A stretch of 64,000 bases of DNA, from positions 1-64,000 of the forward strand of contig NZ_GG698802.1 of NCBI RefSeq assembly GCF_000161935.1, in the 5' to 3' direction. Shown here one piece after another: positions 7,824 through 17,397 of this stretch (the stretch's first letter is position 1; the number at the start of each line of letters is the position of its first letter). This DNA is from Limosilactobacillus coleohominis 101-4-CHN (GTDB lineage: Bacteria; Bacillota; Bacilli; Lactobacillales; Lactobacillaceae). The translations under genes were made by a program, and so were the position numbers. The notes beneath the pieces were generated by a model. It did no database searches. It was not told the origin of the DNA and saw only the letters and a list, made by a program, of their open reading frames with translations.

Positions 7824-8678
7824 ATGAAAAAAATTGAAAAAGTTAGTTCTTGGTTATGCGACCATTTGGCACTATTTAACTGCCCAGTTTGTCATGAAAA
7901 ATTTATGCAGGTCAATAATCAACAATTGGTTTGTGTGAACGGTCATCGGATCAATATTAATAAACATGGTTACGTCTATTTTTTGCAAAAGGGTGTTAAG
8001 TCTGAATATGATCGCGAGATGCTTCTTGCAAGACGCCAACTCCTGTCTGCAGGCCTATTTAAGGGAATTATTACGGCAATAAATGAAGAATTAGGACCGA
8101 CTCCACAGAGGATTCTGGATGTTGGTAGCGGTGAAGGAACCCCACTATTCCAACTTCAACAGTTACGAAATCGGCATGATGAAACTTATGTTGGCTTTGA
8201 TATTTCACGTCCAGGGGTGCAATTAGCGACGCAATTAGATTCGGAATTATTTTTCTGCTTGGCAGACCTGCGTCAGCTTCCGTTTCAAAATAACTCATTT
8301 TCCACTATCATTGAACTGTTTTCACCGTCAGATTATCGTGAGTTTCACCGAGTTTAAAAAAACGATGGAAAGATAATCAAAGTGATTCCAACAGGAAATT
8401 ATCTCCATGAAATGCGTGCATTACTTTATCCAGCGGATGATAAACATCAAAAATATGATAATACTGCTGTAAAAAAACTATTCGCCGATCATTTTGGTGC
8501 AACCCACGTAAAGAATGTTCAATATCGGTTTACCATTCCAAAATCACTGCGGTCATCAATGATCGAGATGTCGCCACTTCACTGGGGCAAAAATGCTCGT
8601 CATTTAACGGAAGCTGAAATTAATCAATTAACGACTGTTACCGTTGATGTGGACCTATTAATTGGTAAACAGAATTAG
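7824..8678 (+). pseudogene. rlmA: 23S rRNA (guanine) methyltransferase RlmA, interrupted by in-frame TAA
   Basis: The RlmA(II)/TlrB type N1-methylates G748 in 23S rRNA of Gram-positives. The first part has the zinc finger (CPVCHEKF ... CVNGHRININKHGYV) and the SAM motif ILDVGSGEGTPLFQL. At 8355-8357 a TAA replaces what looks like a Leu codon in the conserved REFHRV-L-KNDGKIIKV context; TTA to TAA would do it. The same frame then continues for over 100 codons (KVIPTGNYLHEMRALL ... DVDLLIGKQN) to the normal end, so only one base appears to be wrong. GTG 8382 could restart translation, but no ribosome binding site is obvious. The N-terminal fragment alone lacks the rest of the methyltransferase fold. 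ATG 7824 follows an AAGAAAGG ribosome binding site. Confidence 0.88.
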
Positions 8679-8681
8679 TTG

Positions 8682-8709
8682 TTGTTCCCGACAAATTATA
8701 TGCTATAAT
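8682..8709 (+). promoter_or_regulatory. Promoter of the trmL leader
   Basis: TTGTTC, 16-bp spacer, TATAAT preceded by TGC (extended -10). Predicted transcription start is near 8716. Confidence 0.7.
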
Positions 8710-8725
8710 AACTATTAGAAATCGT

Positions 8726-8827
8726 TTAGCAAGCGACATCGATCGGGTGAGTTCGTTGGTACTTGCTAAGGTGTACTTCATTAAAGCAGCGTTTCGCCGT
8801 GCCCACACCGAGACCCTGCTTTTTTTA
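8726..8827 (+). ncRNA. Attenuator-like leader of trmL (candidate 23S-methyl RNA motif)
   Basis: Two hairpins between a promoter and trmL. P1: TTAGCAAG (8726-8733) pairs with CTTGCTAA (8762-8769). The 3' hairpin is an intrinsic terminator: AAAGCAG / CTGCTTT, GTTTCG / CGAGAC, GTG / CAC, then a T-run (8783-8827). GGTGT at 8770-8774 can instead pair with ACACC at 8805-8809, inside the terminator, which gives a plausible anti-terminator. The 23S-methyl RNA motif described in Lactobacillales has two hairpins, the second terminator-like, upstream of SpoU-type RNA methylase genes. Layout and neighbour fit; assignment to that family is from memory. Confidence 0.6.
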
Positions 8828-8848
8828 TTTGCAAAAAGAGGAAAAACT

Positions 8849-9358
8849 ATGACAAATCATATTGTATTATTTGAGCCACTATTCCCGGCCAACACTGGGA
8901 ATATAGCGCGGACATGTGCTGGGACAAATACAGTACTGCATTTAATCAAGCCGCTAGGTTTTTCAACGGATGATAAGCATATGCGTCGCGCTGGATTGGA
9001 TTATTGGGATAAAGTGAAGGTGGTTTATCACGATGATTTACCATCGTTTATTCAAACTGTACCAGATTTGAAGCATCTATATATTGTTTCCAAGTTTGCC
9101 ACCCGTGATTATACGGATGTTGATTATACAGAGTCTGGTGACCATTATTTCTTGTTTGGTAAGGAAACAACAGGGTTGCCGGAACCATTTATGCGGAAGT
9201 ATCCTGAATTAGCAATTCGGATTCCACAAAATGATCAAAATATTCGCGCATTAAACTTATCTAATAGTGCTGCAATCATAATTTATGAAGCATTACGGCA
9301 ACAAAGTTTTCCTAATTTGGCGCGTACTCATCGGTACCCATTTGATAAATTAAAATAA
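8849..9358 (+). CDS. trmL: tRNA (cytidine/uridine-34-2'-O)-methyltransferase TrmL (SPOUT family)
   Basis: Methylates the ribose of the wobble base in certain leucine tRNAs in species studied. The 169 residues are a minimal SPOUT methyltransferase: [17 protein letters not shown] at the N-terminus, then the knot motifs [10 protein letters not shown] and [20 protein letters not shown]. The upstream frame is open from 8747 but lies in the terminator region, so ATG 8849 (GAGG 6-8 nt upstream) is the start. Expression depends on readthrough of the 8783-8827 terminator, or on a promoter I cannot see. ftsK follows after 13 bp. Confidence 0.93.
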   Translation: MTNHIVLFEPLFPANTGNIARTCAGTNTVLHLIKPLGFSTDDKHMRRAGLDYWDKVKVVYHDDLPSFIQTVPDLKHLYIVSKFATRDYTDVDYTESGDHYFLFGKETTGLPEPFMRKYPELAIRIPQNDQNIRALNLSNSAAIIIYEALRQQSFPNLARTHRYPFDKLK

Positions 9359-9371
9359 AGGAAGGATTAAA

Positions 9372-11678
9372 ATGGCGAGGAAAGGATCAATGAAAACTAG
9401 AACTAGAAAAAAGCGGACGAGAACTACCCGCGGTAAAAAAAATAATTCACTAGTTGGAAGTCTTTCTGGGGCCTTAATAATCCTTTTGACTTTAACCGGA
9501 ATGTTTCAATTAGGTGTGCTGGGTTCGTTAGTGCTAGGCATCTATAAGATGTTAGTTGGACAAAGTTATCTATTATTAATGATCATTGTCCTACTTTATT
9601 CGCTTGGTCTTGTGATTTATAACCAGTTGGTTCATTTTAGAAAAAATTGGGTATGGGGAATGATTATTTTTTATAGTGGACTATTACTATTTCTTCATTC
9701 ACTCATGTTTCAAGAGTTGAATCAACATGGACATTTTTTTCAAGTAACTTGGAATAACGTAGGACAAAGTATTGTTAATTCTGACCAGACGATGCCCATT
9801 GGTGGCGGATTGATTGGGGCAGGATTATATTCCATTACCAATGTTTTGCTGGGACAAACCGGATCAGTTGCCTTTGCTTGGTTACTGATGATTATTGGAG
9901 TCGTGATCTTTTTTAAATTGCCTTGGCACCAAATAATTGTTAGTGGTCATCAAGCCATATTAGGATGGCTCAAACAAATACGCACCCAACAGCAAACTGT
10001 TAAGCAAAGACATCGTCAAAGTAAATCATTCCCTACGGTTGACAATAAGCAACCGGTAATACATCAATCCGCTGAGCGTTCTGGTGGTTCTGGTAAGAAT
10101 AATCTGGAGCCAGCAGTTGAACCTAAGATTACCGTGGCAGCCCAACCAACACCACTCAAGAAAGAACATAATCCAGTTGGTCAGGATAAAGTGAACACGG
10201 TGAATCAGAAAGATGAGAAAGCGGTTGGCGATTTTGCCACTGCCTCGGGAAATGATGATGAAAATTATCAACTTCCGCCAACCTCGTTGTTGACCAAAGT
10301 GAATGCAACTGACCAAAGTGCGGATCTAAATTCCATTAAGGAGAATACTGCTAAACTCCAATCGACACTGAAGTCGTTTGGTGTTGATGCAACCGTTGAA
10401 AATGTTAATTTAGGACCGTCAGTTACCAAGTACGAATTGAGACCAGCAGTTGGGGTGAAGGTGAGTCGAATTACCCACTTGGCGGATGATTTAGCCTTAG
10501 CTTTAGCAGCAAAAGATATTCGGATTGAAGCACCAATTCCTGGTAAATCTTTGATTGGAATTGAAGTACCAAATAAGAAAGTCGCGACAGTCGGATTTCG
10601 CAATATGATTGAGTCGGTTGCCAGCCATCCTGAAAAGCCGTTAGAAGTACCCCTTGGCCGGACCGTTACTGGGGATGTTATGACTGCCGACTTAACTAAG
10701 ATGCCACATTTACTGATTGCTGGGGCGACCGGTAGTGGGAAGTCAGTTGCCATTAACGTGATTATTACCAGTATTCTTTTAAAGGCCAAACCACACCAAG
10801 TGAAGATGCTCATGATCGACCCGAAAAAGGTCGAACTGAGTGTTTATAATGGAATTCCTCACCTGCTATCTCCGGTTGTTTCAGACCCGAAAAAGGCGGC
10901 GCGAGCGTTAGCAAAAGTTGTTGCTGAAATGGAACGGCGGTATGAATTGTTTGCTAGTTTTGGGATCCGCAACATCAATGGATATAATGAACAATTGCAG
11001 AAAAATTCTTCAACTGACGAGAATCATCCCTACTTACCGTTAATTTTGGTAATTGTTGATGAACTGGCTGACTTGATGATGACGGTTTCTAAAGAAGTTG
11101 AAGATTCAATTGTCAGAATTGCTCAGATGGGACGAGCAGCAGGAATCCATATGATTTTAGCAACTCAACGACCATCGGTTGATGTTATTACCGGCTTAAT
11201 TAAGGCCAATGTACCGTCACGAATTGCCTTCGCCGTTTCGAGTGGGGTAGATTCACGGACGATTATTGATACCAATGGAGCTGAAAAATTGTTAGGCCGG
11301 GGTGATATGCTTTTCGAACCAATTGATCAAAACAAACCAACACGGGTGCAAGGAGCATTCATTTCAGATACAGATGTTGAAAACGTCGTGAAGTTTATTA
11401 AAGATGAGCAGCCAGCCGATTATGATGAAAAAATGGTGGTTAGCGATGAAGAAATTCAGCATGAAGAGGAAGTTACCGATCAGGATGAACTTTTTCCAGA
11501 AGCTTTAAAATTTGTTGTTGATCAACAAAAGGCCTCAACATCTTTGATTCAGCGCCGCTTTCGGATCGGATACAACCGTGCGGCTCGCATCATTGATGAT
11601 CTTGAACAACGCGGTTATATTGGACCGGCGAATGGATCCAAACCACGGGAAGTCTATAAGCAAAAAGATGAAGAATAA
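9372..11678 (+). CDS. ftsK: DNA translocase FtsK/SpoIIIE
   Basis: Septum-bound ATPase that pumps chromosome termini clear of the closing septum. The 768 residues contain a basic N-terminus, about four membrane helices (roughly residues 25-190), a glutamine-rich linker, the motor domain with Walker [17 protein letters not shown] and the Walker B region [16 protein letters not shown], and a C-terminal winged-helix gamma domain ([22 protein letters not shown]) that reads polar DNA motifs. AAGGAAGG lies before ATG 9372. It is probably cotranscribed with trmL. Confidence 0.96.
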   Translation: MARKGSMKTRTRKKRTRTTRGKKNNSLVGSLSGALIILLTLTGMFQLGVLGSLVLGIYKMLVGQSYLLLMIIVLLYSLGLVIYNQLVHFRKNWVWGMIIFYSGLLLFLHSLMFQELNQHGHFFQVTWNNVGQSIVNSDQTMPIGGGLIGAGLYSITNVLLGQTGSVAFAWLLMIIGVVIFFKLPWHQIIVSGHQAILGWLKQIRTQQQTVKQRHRQSKSFPTVDNKQPVIHQSAERSGGSGKNNLEPAVEPKITVAAQPTPLKKEHNPVGQDKVNTVNQKDEKAVGDFATASGNDDENYQLPPTSLLTKVNATDQSADLNSIKENTAKLQSTLKSFGVDATVENVNLGPSVTKYELRPAVGVKVSRITHLADDLALALAAKDIRIEAPIPGKSLIGIEVPNKKVATVGFRNMIESVASHPEKPLEVPLGRTVTGDVMTADLTKMPHLLIAGATGSGKSVAINVIITSILLKAKPHQVKMLMIDPKKVELSVYNGIPHLLSPVVSDPKKAARALAKVVAEMERRYELFASFGIRNINGYNEQLQKNSSTDENHPYLPLILVIVDELADLMMTVSKEVEDSIVRIAQMGRAAGIHMILATQRPSVDVITGLIKANVPSRIAFAVSSGVDSRTIIDTNGAEKLLGRGDMLFEPIDQNKPTRVQGAFISDTDVENVVKFIKDEQPADYDEKMVVSDEEIQHEEEVTDQDELFPEALKFVVDQQKASTSLIQRRFRIGYNRAARIIDDLEQRGYIGPANGSKPREVYKQKDEE

Positions 11679-11679
11679 A

Positions 11680-11712
11680 AAAAGCGCGCCGTGAAAAGCG
11701 CGCAATTTTTTT
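11680..11712. terminator. Bidirectional terminator, ftsK / DUF4044-like gene
   Basis: Stem GCGCGC / GCGCGC with loop CGTGAAAA, flanked by A-run and T-run on either side, so it works on both strands. Confidence 0.9.
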
Positions 11713-11833
11713 AAATTAAGTTAAGTGAAGCCACCGCTCCTAAAATTAATGATCCGAGCATTGCAATCAGCATCAGCCAAACTGCGACCATTGTAATCTT
11801 TTGAAAAGTTGATTTCTTCTTTTTTTGCATCAT
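11711..11833 (-). CDS. Small membrane protein, DUF4044-like (40 aa)
   Basis: A 40-codon ORF on the minus strand: a lysine-rich head (MMQKKKKSTFQKITMV), one hydrophobic helix (VWLMLIAMLGSLILGAV), and stop at 11711-11713, directly at the shared terminator. AAGGA lies 6 nt before ATG 11833. Sequence and size resemble the DUF4044 family of very short single-span proteins in lactobacilli, whose function is unknown; the assignment is from memory. The bidirectional terminator and good ribosome binding site argue that it is real. Confidence 0.75.
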   Translation of the reverse strand: MMQKKKKSTFQKITMVAVWLMLIAMLGSLILGAVASLNLI

Positions 11834-11957
11834 ATTCAGTCCTTATTAATGTTATGTTAGCTTACAGTTTAATCAATCTGGCGATGAAATTCAAATCATC
11901 CAAGCGGAGATATGGTAATATTGTTTAGTAATCAATTGAGGAAAGGGAATTACAAAA

Positions 11958-12317
11958 TTGAATTATCAGCGGGTTCTGATTGAAATATTAATAATTATTT
12001 GTTACTGGTTTGTTGAAAAAATGTTTTTTATGGTGTTTGTGAATGCTAAAAATCGGTCACAAGCCAGAATTCACCACCCAAGTATTTGGGCAATTCTTCT
12101 TCTAATACTGACTTGGTGGAATTTAGGTTATTACTACATTGCTTATCCAATTATCATCATAGCTGGTCTCGGAATCATTTTAGTGATGAAACAGCTAATT
12201 GGTCAGCATGAATTTCTATATCGAATTTTCTGGCCAAGTTTCTGGAATTTAAGTTGTTTGCTGATGATTATTTCATATGTTATATCAATTTTTTGTTATC
12301 AACTCCCCACACCATAA
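11958..12317 (+). CDS. Membrane protein, DUF3397-like, upstream of mraZ
   Basis: 119 residues with about four membrane helices (roughly 8-28, 42-60, 62-82, 95-115) and few charges. Start is TTG 11958, after AAAGGG about 11 nt upstream; no ATG is better placed. In many lactobacilli a DUF3397 membrane protein stands just before mraZ, which is the main reason for the name. Function is unknown. A strong terminator separates it from the dcw cluster. Confidence 0.65.
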   Translation: MNYQRVLIEILIIICYWFVEKMFFMVFVNAKNRSQARIHHPSIWAILLLILTWWNLGYYYIAYPIIIIAGLGIILVMKQLIGQHEFLYRIFWPSFWNLSCLLMIISYVISIFCYQLPTP

Positions 12318-12339
12318 AAGGCTGTCTTACCAGTGTTTC

Positions 12340-12373
12340 AAGGCGTCATCCATTTTGGATGATGCCTTTTTTG
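12340..12373 (+). terminator. Terminator before the mraZ operator
   Basis: 12-bp stem AAGGCGTCATCC / GGATGATGCCTT (one G-U) plus a T-run. Confidence 0.92.
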
Positions 12374-12380
12374 ATTTAAA

Positions 12381-12430
12381 TGGGGTAATTTAGGGATGAA
12401 TGTGGTGGATAGTGGTGGATTGTGGTAAAC
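12381..12430 (+). promoter_or_regulatory. MraZ operator: 10-bp periodic GTGGT repeats
   Basis: Three units of exactly 10 bp (12401, 12411, 12421) read TGTGGTGGAT, AGTGGTGGAT and TGTGGTAAAC; two weaker units (TGGGGTAATT, TAGGGATGAA) precede them in phase. MraZ proteins bind tandem G-rich repeats spaced by one helical turn ahead of their own gene. Binding here is inferred. Confidence 0.75.
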
Positions 12431-12464
12431 TAAAATTTGTAATTGGCAAAAGGGGGGATTAGTC

Positions 12465-12893
12465 ATGTTTATGGGTGAATTTAATCACTCGATTGATAAT
12501 AAGGGCAGACTAATCATCCCTGCCAAGTTTCGTTCTCAACTTGGGGAACGATTTGTCATTACTCGGGGGATGGATAAGTGCTTATCTGGATACTCCATGA
12601 ATGAATGGGACCAACTAAAGCAGCAATTAGAAAAGCTACCGATGACGAAAAAGAATGTTCGACAATTTGTGCGTTTGATTTATTCAGCAGCAATTGAGTG
12701 TGAATTTGATCGTCAAGGACGGGTTAACTTATCTAAAACCCTGATTAACTATGCCAACATTAGTAAAAAGTGTGTAGTAGTCGGTGTGTCGTCCCATTTT
12801 GAAATATGGGATGAGGATGCTTGGCAGAAATATAGTGATCAAGCCGCGGAAGACTTTGACGAGGTGGCTGAAGATATTGATTTTGATTTCTAG
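12465..12893 (+). CDS. mraZ: Transcriptional regulator MraZ
   Basis: DNA-binding regulator of the dcw cluster that forms ring-shaped oligomers of AbrB-like domains. The 142 residues contain two such repeats: MGEFNHSIDNKGRLIIPAKFR and, further on, IECEFDRQGRVNLSKTLINYA. ATG 12465 follows a GGGGGG ribosome binding site. It is the first gene of the division and cell-wall operon, and rsmH follows after 18 bp. Confidence 0.96.
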   Translation: MFMGEFNHSIDNKGRLIIPAKFRSQLGERFVITRGMDKCLSGYSMNEWDQLKQQLEKLPMTKKNVRQFVRLIYSAAIECEFDRQGRVNLSKTLINYANISKKCVVVGVSSHFEIWDEDAWQKYSDQAAEDFDEVAEDIDFDF

Positions 12894-12911
12894 AAGGAGG
12901 GAACAAGTCGG

Positions 12912-13853
12912 ATGAAATTTGATCATGTTACCGTACTCCTCCATGAAGCAGTTGCCGGTTTAAATGTGCAACCAGATGGTCAATATGTAGATGCAACATT
13001 GGGTGGTGGTGGTCACAGTGGCCTGATTTTATCCAAATTGCATGGTGGTCACCTATATGCTTTTGATCAAGATCGAACGGCAATTGAATACAACCAGGAA
13101 CATTTAGCTGATTATTTAGCGCGTCATCAATTAACCTTTATCAAGGATAACTTTAAAAATTTGCAAGTTGATTTGAATAAACTTGGGGTTACTAAAGTCG
13201 ACGGAATTGTCTACGATCTCGGCGTTTCATCACCGCAGTTTGATGATGGGCAACGGGGCTTTAGTTATCAACATGATGCCAAGTTAGACATGCGGATGAA
13301 TCAGGAGCAATCCTTATCAGCGTATGAAATTGTAAATCAATGGCCCTATGACCGATTAGTAAAGATCTTATATCGTTATGGGGAAGAAAAATTTGCTAAG
13401 TCAATTGCACGGGCAATTGAACGCCATCGTGAGGAACGACCCATTACCACTACCTTTGAATTAGTGGATGTGATTAAAGAAGCCATTCCAGCGCGGGCAC
13501 GACGCCACGGCGGTCATCCTGCCAAAAAGACTTTTCAGGCCATTCGGATTGCGGTGAACGATGAACTGGGTGTTTTGGAAGCATCATTAGAACAGGCTTT
13601 TGAAATGCTCAATGTCGGTGGACGAATTAGTGTTATTACTTTCCAGTCTCTGGAAGATCGGTTAGTAAAGACGATGTTTCGTGAACGAACAACCCTTAAA
13701 GATGTTCCGGCAGGCTTACCAGTTATTCCTAAGGAACAGCAGCCTGATTTTAAACTGGTTAATCGAAAGGCAATTGAGCCATCACCACAAGAATTGGCAA
13801 GCAACCATCGTGCACATAGTGCGCATTTACGAGTAATTGAAAAAGTGAAATAG
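12912..13853 (+). CDS. rsmH: 16S rRNA (cytosine-1402-N4)-methyltransferase RsmH
   Basis: Adds the N4-methyl group to m4Cm1402 in the ribosomal decoding centre. 313 residues, with SAM-binding [18 protein letters not shown], the [23 protein letters not shown] core, [16 protein letters not shown] and the C-terminal [25 protein letters not shown] lies before the ATG. Standard second gene of the dcw cluster. Confidence 0.97.
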   Translation: MKFDHVTVLLHEAVAGLNVQPDGQYVDATLGGGGHSGLILSKLHGGHLYAFDQDRTAIEYNQEHLADYLARHQLTFIKDNFKNLQVDLNKLGVTKVDGIVYDLGVSSPQFDDGQRGFSYQHDAKLDMRMNQEQSLSAYEIVNQWPYDRLVKILYRYGEEKFAKSIARAIERHREERPITTTFELVDVIKEAIPARARRHGGHPAKKTFQAIRIAVNDELGVLEASLEQAFEMLNVGGRISVITFQSLEDRLVKTMFRERTTLKDVPAGLPVIPKEQQPDFKLVNRKAIEPSPQELASNHRAHSAHLRVIEKVK

Positions 13854-13864
13854 ATTGAAGGATA

Positions 13865-14236
13865 GTGGACAAAATGGATTTTAATACGAATGTTGCCAAA
13901 AAATTAACTGAAACACAGCCGGTTCAACAGCCTCGGCAAGCTACTCAAACTCAATTCCAATCAGTGGCGATTTCTAAATTTGAATATTTATTGACGGGGT
14001 GCTGTGCATTAGTTATTTGTGCAATGATGATTTCCTTAATTTCGGCTAAAATTAGTGTTAATAATTCACAACGCCACTTACAAAATATTCAAACCCAAAT
14101 TAGTAAAGTCAATAATTCCAACATTAGTCAACAACAGGAAATCGGTGATTTGACCAGTCAAAGTAACTTGCAAAAAATTGCCGCTAAGTATAATCTAAAT
14201 GATTCAAATACTAATGTAAGGAACGTTAATAAATAA
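13865..14236 (+). CDS. ftsL: Cell division protein FtsL
   Basis: Bitopic divisome protein that works with DivIB and DivIC. 123 residues: cytoplasmic head, one membrane helix (about 40-62, YLLTGCCALVICAMMISLIS), then a heptad-rich extracellular coiled coil. The start is uncertain: GTG 13865 sits only 3 nt after AAGG, ATG 13874 sits 12 nt after it; they differ by three residues. Its TAA overlaps the pbpX ATG by one base. Identification rests on topology plus position between rsmH and a division PBP. Confidence 0.88.
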   Translation: MDKMDFNTNVAKKLTETQPVQQPRQATQTQFQSVAISKFEYLLTGCCALVICAMMISLISAKISVNNSQRHLQNIQTQISKVNNSNISQQQEIGDLTSQSNLQKIAAKYNLNDSNTNVRNVNK

Positions 14237-16386
14237 TGAAATCTCCTGATCAAAAAAAGCGAACGATGAGTAGTAAAGGGCAACGAAACCATAAACAGTT
14301 CGGTAAATGGCTGTGTTTGGTTACCGCTGCGATCTTTTTATTATTTATCGTTCGTTTTGCATATATTTCAATATTTAAGGATGTTAAAAATCATGACTTA
14401 TCAACGGCCGCTGTACAACGTTACACACATTCACGGATTATCACAGCCCAGCGGGGAAACATTTATGATGATCAAGGAAATCTTTTAGCACGTAATACTA
14501 GTAAGTATACGGTCTATGCGGTTCTTGATAAGAATCAAAAGACTATGAGTGGCAAGCCACTATACGTCACCAACAAAAAAAGAACTGCAAAGGTTTTGGC
14601 AGAGTACCTAGATGTATCAGAAAAGAAAATCTATAAAGCATTGACGCCAAAGAAAAAACTGTACCAAGTCCAATTTGGCACTGCGGGATCAAACATTTCA
14701 GTCAGCAAAATGGAGGAGATTAAAGCACGTCATTTGACGGGAATTAATTTCACTAAAACTCCGGCACGCCAATATCCTGAAGGTGAATTTGCTCGGCAGC
14801 TACTAGGTTCAACAGCGGTTAAGACTAATAGTAAAACGGGGCAGTCTAAATTAGTTGGGCAGATTGGTTTGGAACAGTATTTTGATAAGCAGTTGCGTGG
14901 CCGCGATGGGTTAAAAAAATCAGAAAATGATGTTTATGGCTATCAATTATCAGATTCGCCGCAAAAAGGGCATGCAGTAAAAAATGGTGATGATATTCAC
15001 TTAACCCTGAATAATACGGTCCAACATCAACTAGAAAATTTGGTTACTAGCGCAGATAAGTCTGCTAAGCCTTCCGCAATGACTGCGGTGGTAATGGAAG
15101 CTAAGACCGGGGAAATTATTGCAGCAACGCAGCGTCCAACGATGACTTCAGAGAAGCCAGCGTGGACGAATGCCTTAATTCAAGATACATACGAACCTGG
15201 TTCAACCATGAAGGTCATTGCACTAGCATCAGCCATTGATTCTGGCAACTTTAACCCCAATGCAACCTATAAATCCGGAACTTGGGAAATGGGTGGCGGT
15301 AAAATTACTGACTGGAATACGAGTGGTTGGGGTAATATCACTTTTCGTGAAGCCTTCTATCGGTCCAGCAACGTTGGATTTGCCCATATTGAGCAAAATA
15401 TGGGGGCATCTACTTGGATGAAATATTTGAAGCAATTTGGTTTTTTAAAACCCACTAAAGTTTATGGGATGTCTGGCGAATCTTCTGGAACGACAACCTT
15501 TAAAGGGGCCCTCGAACAAGCTAATACTTCATTTGGTCAGGGAATTACTGTTAACACGATGCAGATGATGCAGGCTTTTACGGCAGTGGCCAACAACGGT
15601 AAGATGATGCGACCGTATATTGTAAACAAGGTAACCAATAGTAAGGGTGAAACCATTAAGACAGTTAAACCAAAGCAAGTCGGCAAACCAATCAGTAGTT
15701 CTGCTGCTAAAGAGACTCGTAAATATATGCAGGGAGTTATTTACGATAAAGTCGGTACTGGACAACTATACAAAGTTAAGGGTTACCGTATTGCTGGGAA
15801 AACGGGAACTGCCCAAATTGGGAGTGCCAATGGTTATGAGCAAGGATCGAATAATTATATTTATTCATTCGTTGGATTTGCGCCAGCTAAAAACCCTAAG
15901 TATATTCTGTACATCACAATGCGGAAGCCAACTTCGACAAATGGTCCTGCGGAAAAGACCATGGCGTCGATTACAACACCGTTAATCAAAACATTACTGG
16001 ATAAACAAAAGAGCAAACAAGCTAAAAAGCAAGGAGTTGTGAAGGTTGTTAATGTTGTCGGTAAGAATGTCAAGGATGCACAAGACATCCTTACGAAAAA
16101 CCATCTTCAAGTGACAGTAATTGGTGATGGAAAGAAAATTCAGCAACAATCGCTGTCTCCGGGGACCAGAGTTGTGATTAACAATCGCATTATCCTGGTG
16201 ACGAGTGGCAAGATTAAGATGCCAAACATTAATGGCTGGAGCCAATCTGACGTTAGTCAGCTAGCCCAGTTGTTGAATTTGCAAGTTGACTCATCCGGGA
16301 GCGGGTTTGCAACTGATCAAAGCATCAAAGAAAATCAAACGGTTAAATCTGGTCAACAATTAACCGTTAAGTTTGAAGAGAAATAG
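14236..16386 (+). CDS. pbpX: Division penicillin-binding protein (PBP2X/FtsI type) with PASTA domains
   Basis: Septal transpeptidase that cross-links peptidoglycan with FtsW. 716 residues: short cytoplasmic tail, membrane helix about 28-46, PBP dimerisation domain ([19 protein letters not shown]), transpeptidase motifs SxxK (EPGSTMKVI), SxN (YRSSNVGF) and KTG ([10 protein letters not shown]), and two C-terminal PASTA repeats (from about 595). All catalytic motifs look intact. It overlaps ftsL by one base and mraY follows after 20 bp. Confidence 0.95.
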   Translation: MKSPDQKKRTMSSKGQRNHKQFGKWLCLVTAAIFLLFIVRFAYISIFKDVKNHDLSTAAVQRYTHSRIITAQRGNIYDDQGNLLARNTSKYTVYAVLDKNQKTMSGKPLYVTNKKRTAKVLAEYLDVSEKKIYKALTPKKKLYQVQFGTAGSNISVSKMEEIKARHLTGINFTKTPARQYPEGEFARQLLGSTAVKTNSKTGQSKLVGQIGLEQYFDKQLRGRDGLKKSENDVYGYQLSDSPQKGHAVKNGDDIHLTLNNTVQHQLENLVTSADKSAKPSAMTAVVMEAKTGEIIAATQRPTMTSEKPAWTNALIQDTYEPGSTMKVIALASAIDSGNFNPNATYKSGTWEMGGGKITDWNTSGWGNITFREAFYRSSNVGFAHIEQNMGASTWMKYLKQFGFLKPTKVYGMSGESSGTTTFKGALEQANTSFGQGITVNTMQMMQAFTAVANNGKMMRPYIVNKVTNSKGETIKTVKPKQVGKPISSSAAKETRKYMQGVIYDKVGTGQLYKVKGYRIAGKTGTAQIGSANGYEQGSNNYIYSFVGFAPAKNPKYILYITMRKPTSTNGPAEKTMASITTPLIKTLLDKQKSKQAKKQGVVKVVNVVGKNVKDAQDILTKNHLQVTVIGDGKKIQQQSLSPGTRVVINNRIILVTSGKIKMPNINGWSQSDVSQLAQLLNLQVDSSGSGFATDQSIKENQTVKSGQQLTVKFEEK

Positions 16387-16406
16387 AAAAGATTCGGAGG
16401 AAGATA

Positions 16407-17378
16407 ATGATGAGCAAAATTTTATTGAGTGGTCTCATCTCATTGGTGATTGCTGGAGGATTGACGTATCTATTAATGCCCTACTTGATTCGCTATTTCC
16501 GAGCGAAAAAGGAGGGTCAGCAGATCCGTGAGATTGGCCCAACCTGGCACGCAAAAAAAGCCGGCACGCCGACCATGGGCGGAATTCTATTTATTGCGGC
16601 AACGGTGATTGCCATTTTACTGGTGGGTATTTTTAATAGATTCCTTTTAACCAACACTATGTGGGCTTTGTTGTTTACATTAGTGGTGTACGGCCTAATT
16701 GGAATGTGGGATGATAGTATTAAGATTTTTCACCACCAAAATGAAGGCTTTAAACCTTGGCAAAAGTTTTTATGTCAGGTGATTGCTGCCATGGTATTTG
16801 CAGTCATTTATCAACATGAAAACTTCCAAATGGGCTTTGGAACAACCTCTATTGGGTGGATCTACGCCTTATTCATTATTTTCTGGATGGTTGGTTTTTC
16901 GAACGCAGTTAACTTAACTGATGGATTGGATGGTTTGGTTACCGGATTGGCGGTCATTTCATTTGGTGCTTACTTTGTCATTGCTTTGTTTCAAAAACAA
17001 ACTGAGGTTGCAGTTTTTGGCTTGACGATTATTGGGGCATTGCTTGGCTTTTTCCCATTTAATCACAAACCTGCCCAAATTTTTATGGGTGATATGGGCT
17101 CTTTAGCCCTAGGAGCGAGTCTAGCTGCTGTCTCACTCTTATTACATCATGAATGGTCGTTACTAATTATCGGCTTAGTTTACGTTCTAGAAACAGCTAG
17201 TGTAATTTTACAAGTTGCATCGTTTAAAACGACTGGAAAACGGATTTTTAAGATGACACCAATCCACCATACTTTTGAAATGATTGGTTGGAGTGAGTGG
17301 AAAATTGACCTCACATTCTGGGGATTCCAGTTGATTTGTGCTATAATCGCAGTTTCAATGATTGTTATTTTTGGTTAA
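16407..17378 (+). CDS. mraY: Phospho-N-acetylmuramoyl-pentapeptide transferase
   Basis: Integral membrane enzyme that makes lipid I from UDP-MurNAc-pentapeptide and undecaprenyl phosphate. 323 residues, about ten membrane helices, with the conserved [23 protein letters not shown] (catalytic aspartates), [14 protein letters not shown] and [27 protein letters not shown] precedes ATGATG. Confidence 0.97.
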   Translation: MMSKILLSGLISLVIAGGLTYLLMPYLIRYFRAKKEGQQIREIGPTWHAKKAGTPTMGGILFIAATVIAILLVGIFNRFLLTNTMWALLFTLVVYGLIGMWDDSIKIFHHQNEGFKPWQKFLCQVIAAMVFAVIYQHENFQMGFGTTSIGWIYALFIIFWMVGFSNAVNLTDGLDGLVTGLAVISFGAYFVIALFQKQTEVAVFGLTIIGALLGFFPFNHKPAQIFMGDMGSLALGASLAAVSLLLHHEWSLLIIGLVYVLETASVILQVASFKTTGKRIFKMTPIHHTFEMIGWSEWKIDLTFWGFQLICAIIAVSMIVIFG

Positions 17379-17397
17379 ATCAAGAAGGGTGACTATT

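Noticed and set aside
10026-10813. Long minus-strand open frames inside ftsK
   Set aside because: Antisense shadows of a strongly conserved gene, with no ribosome binding site and no family features.
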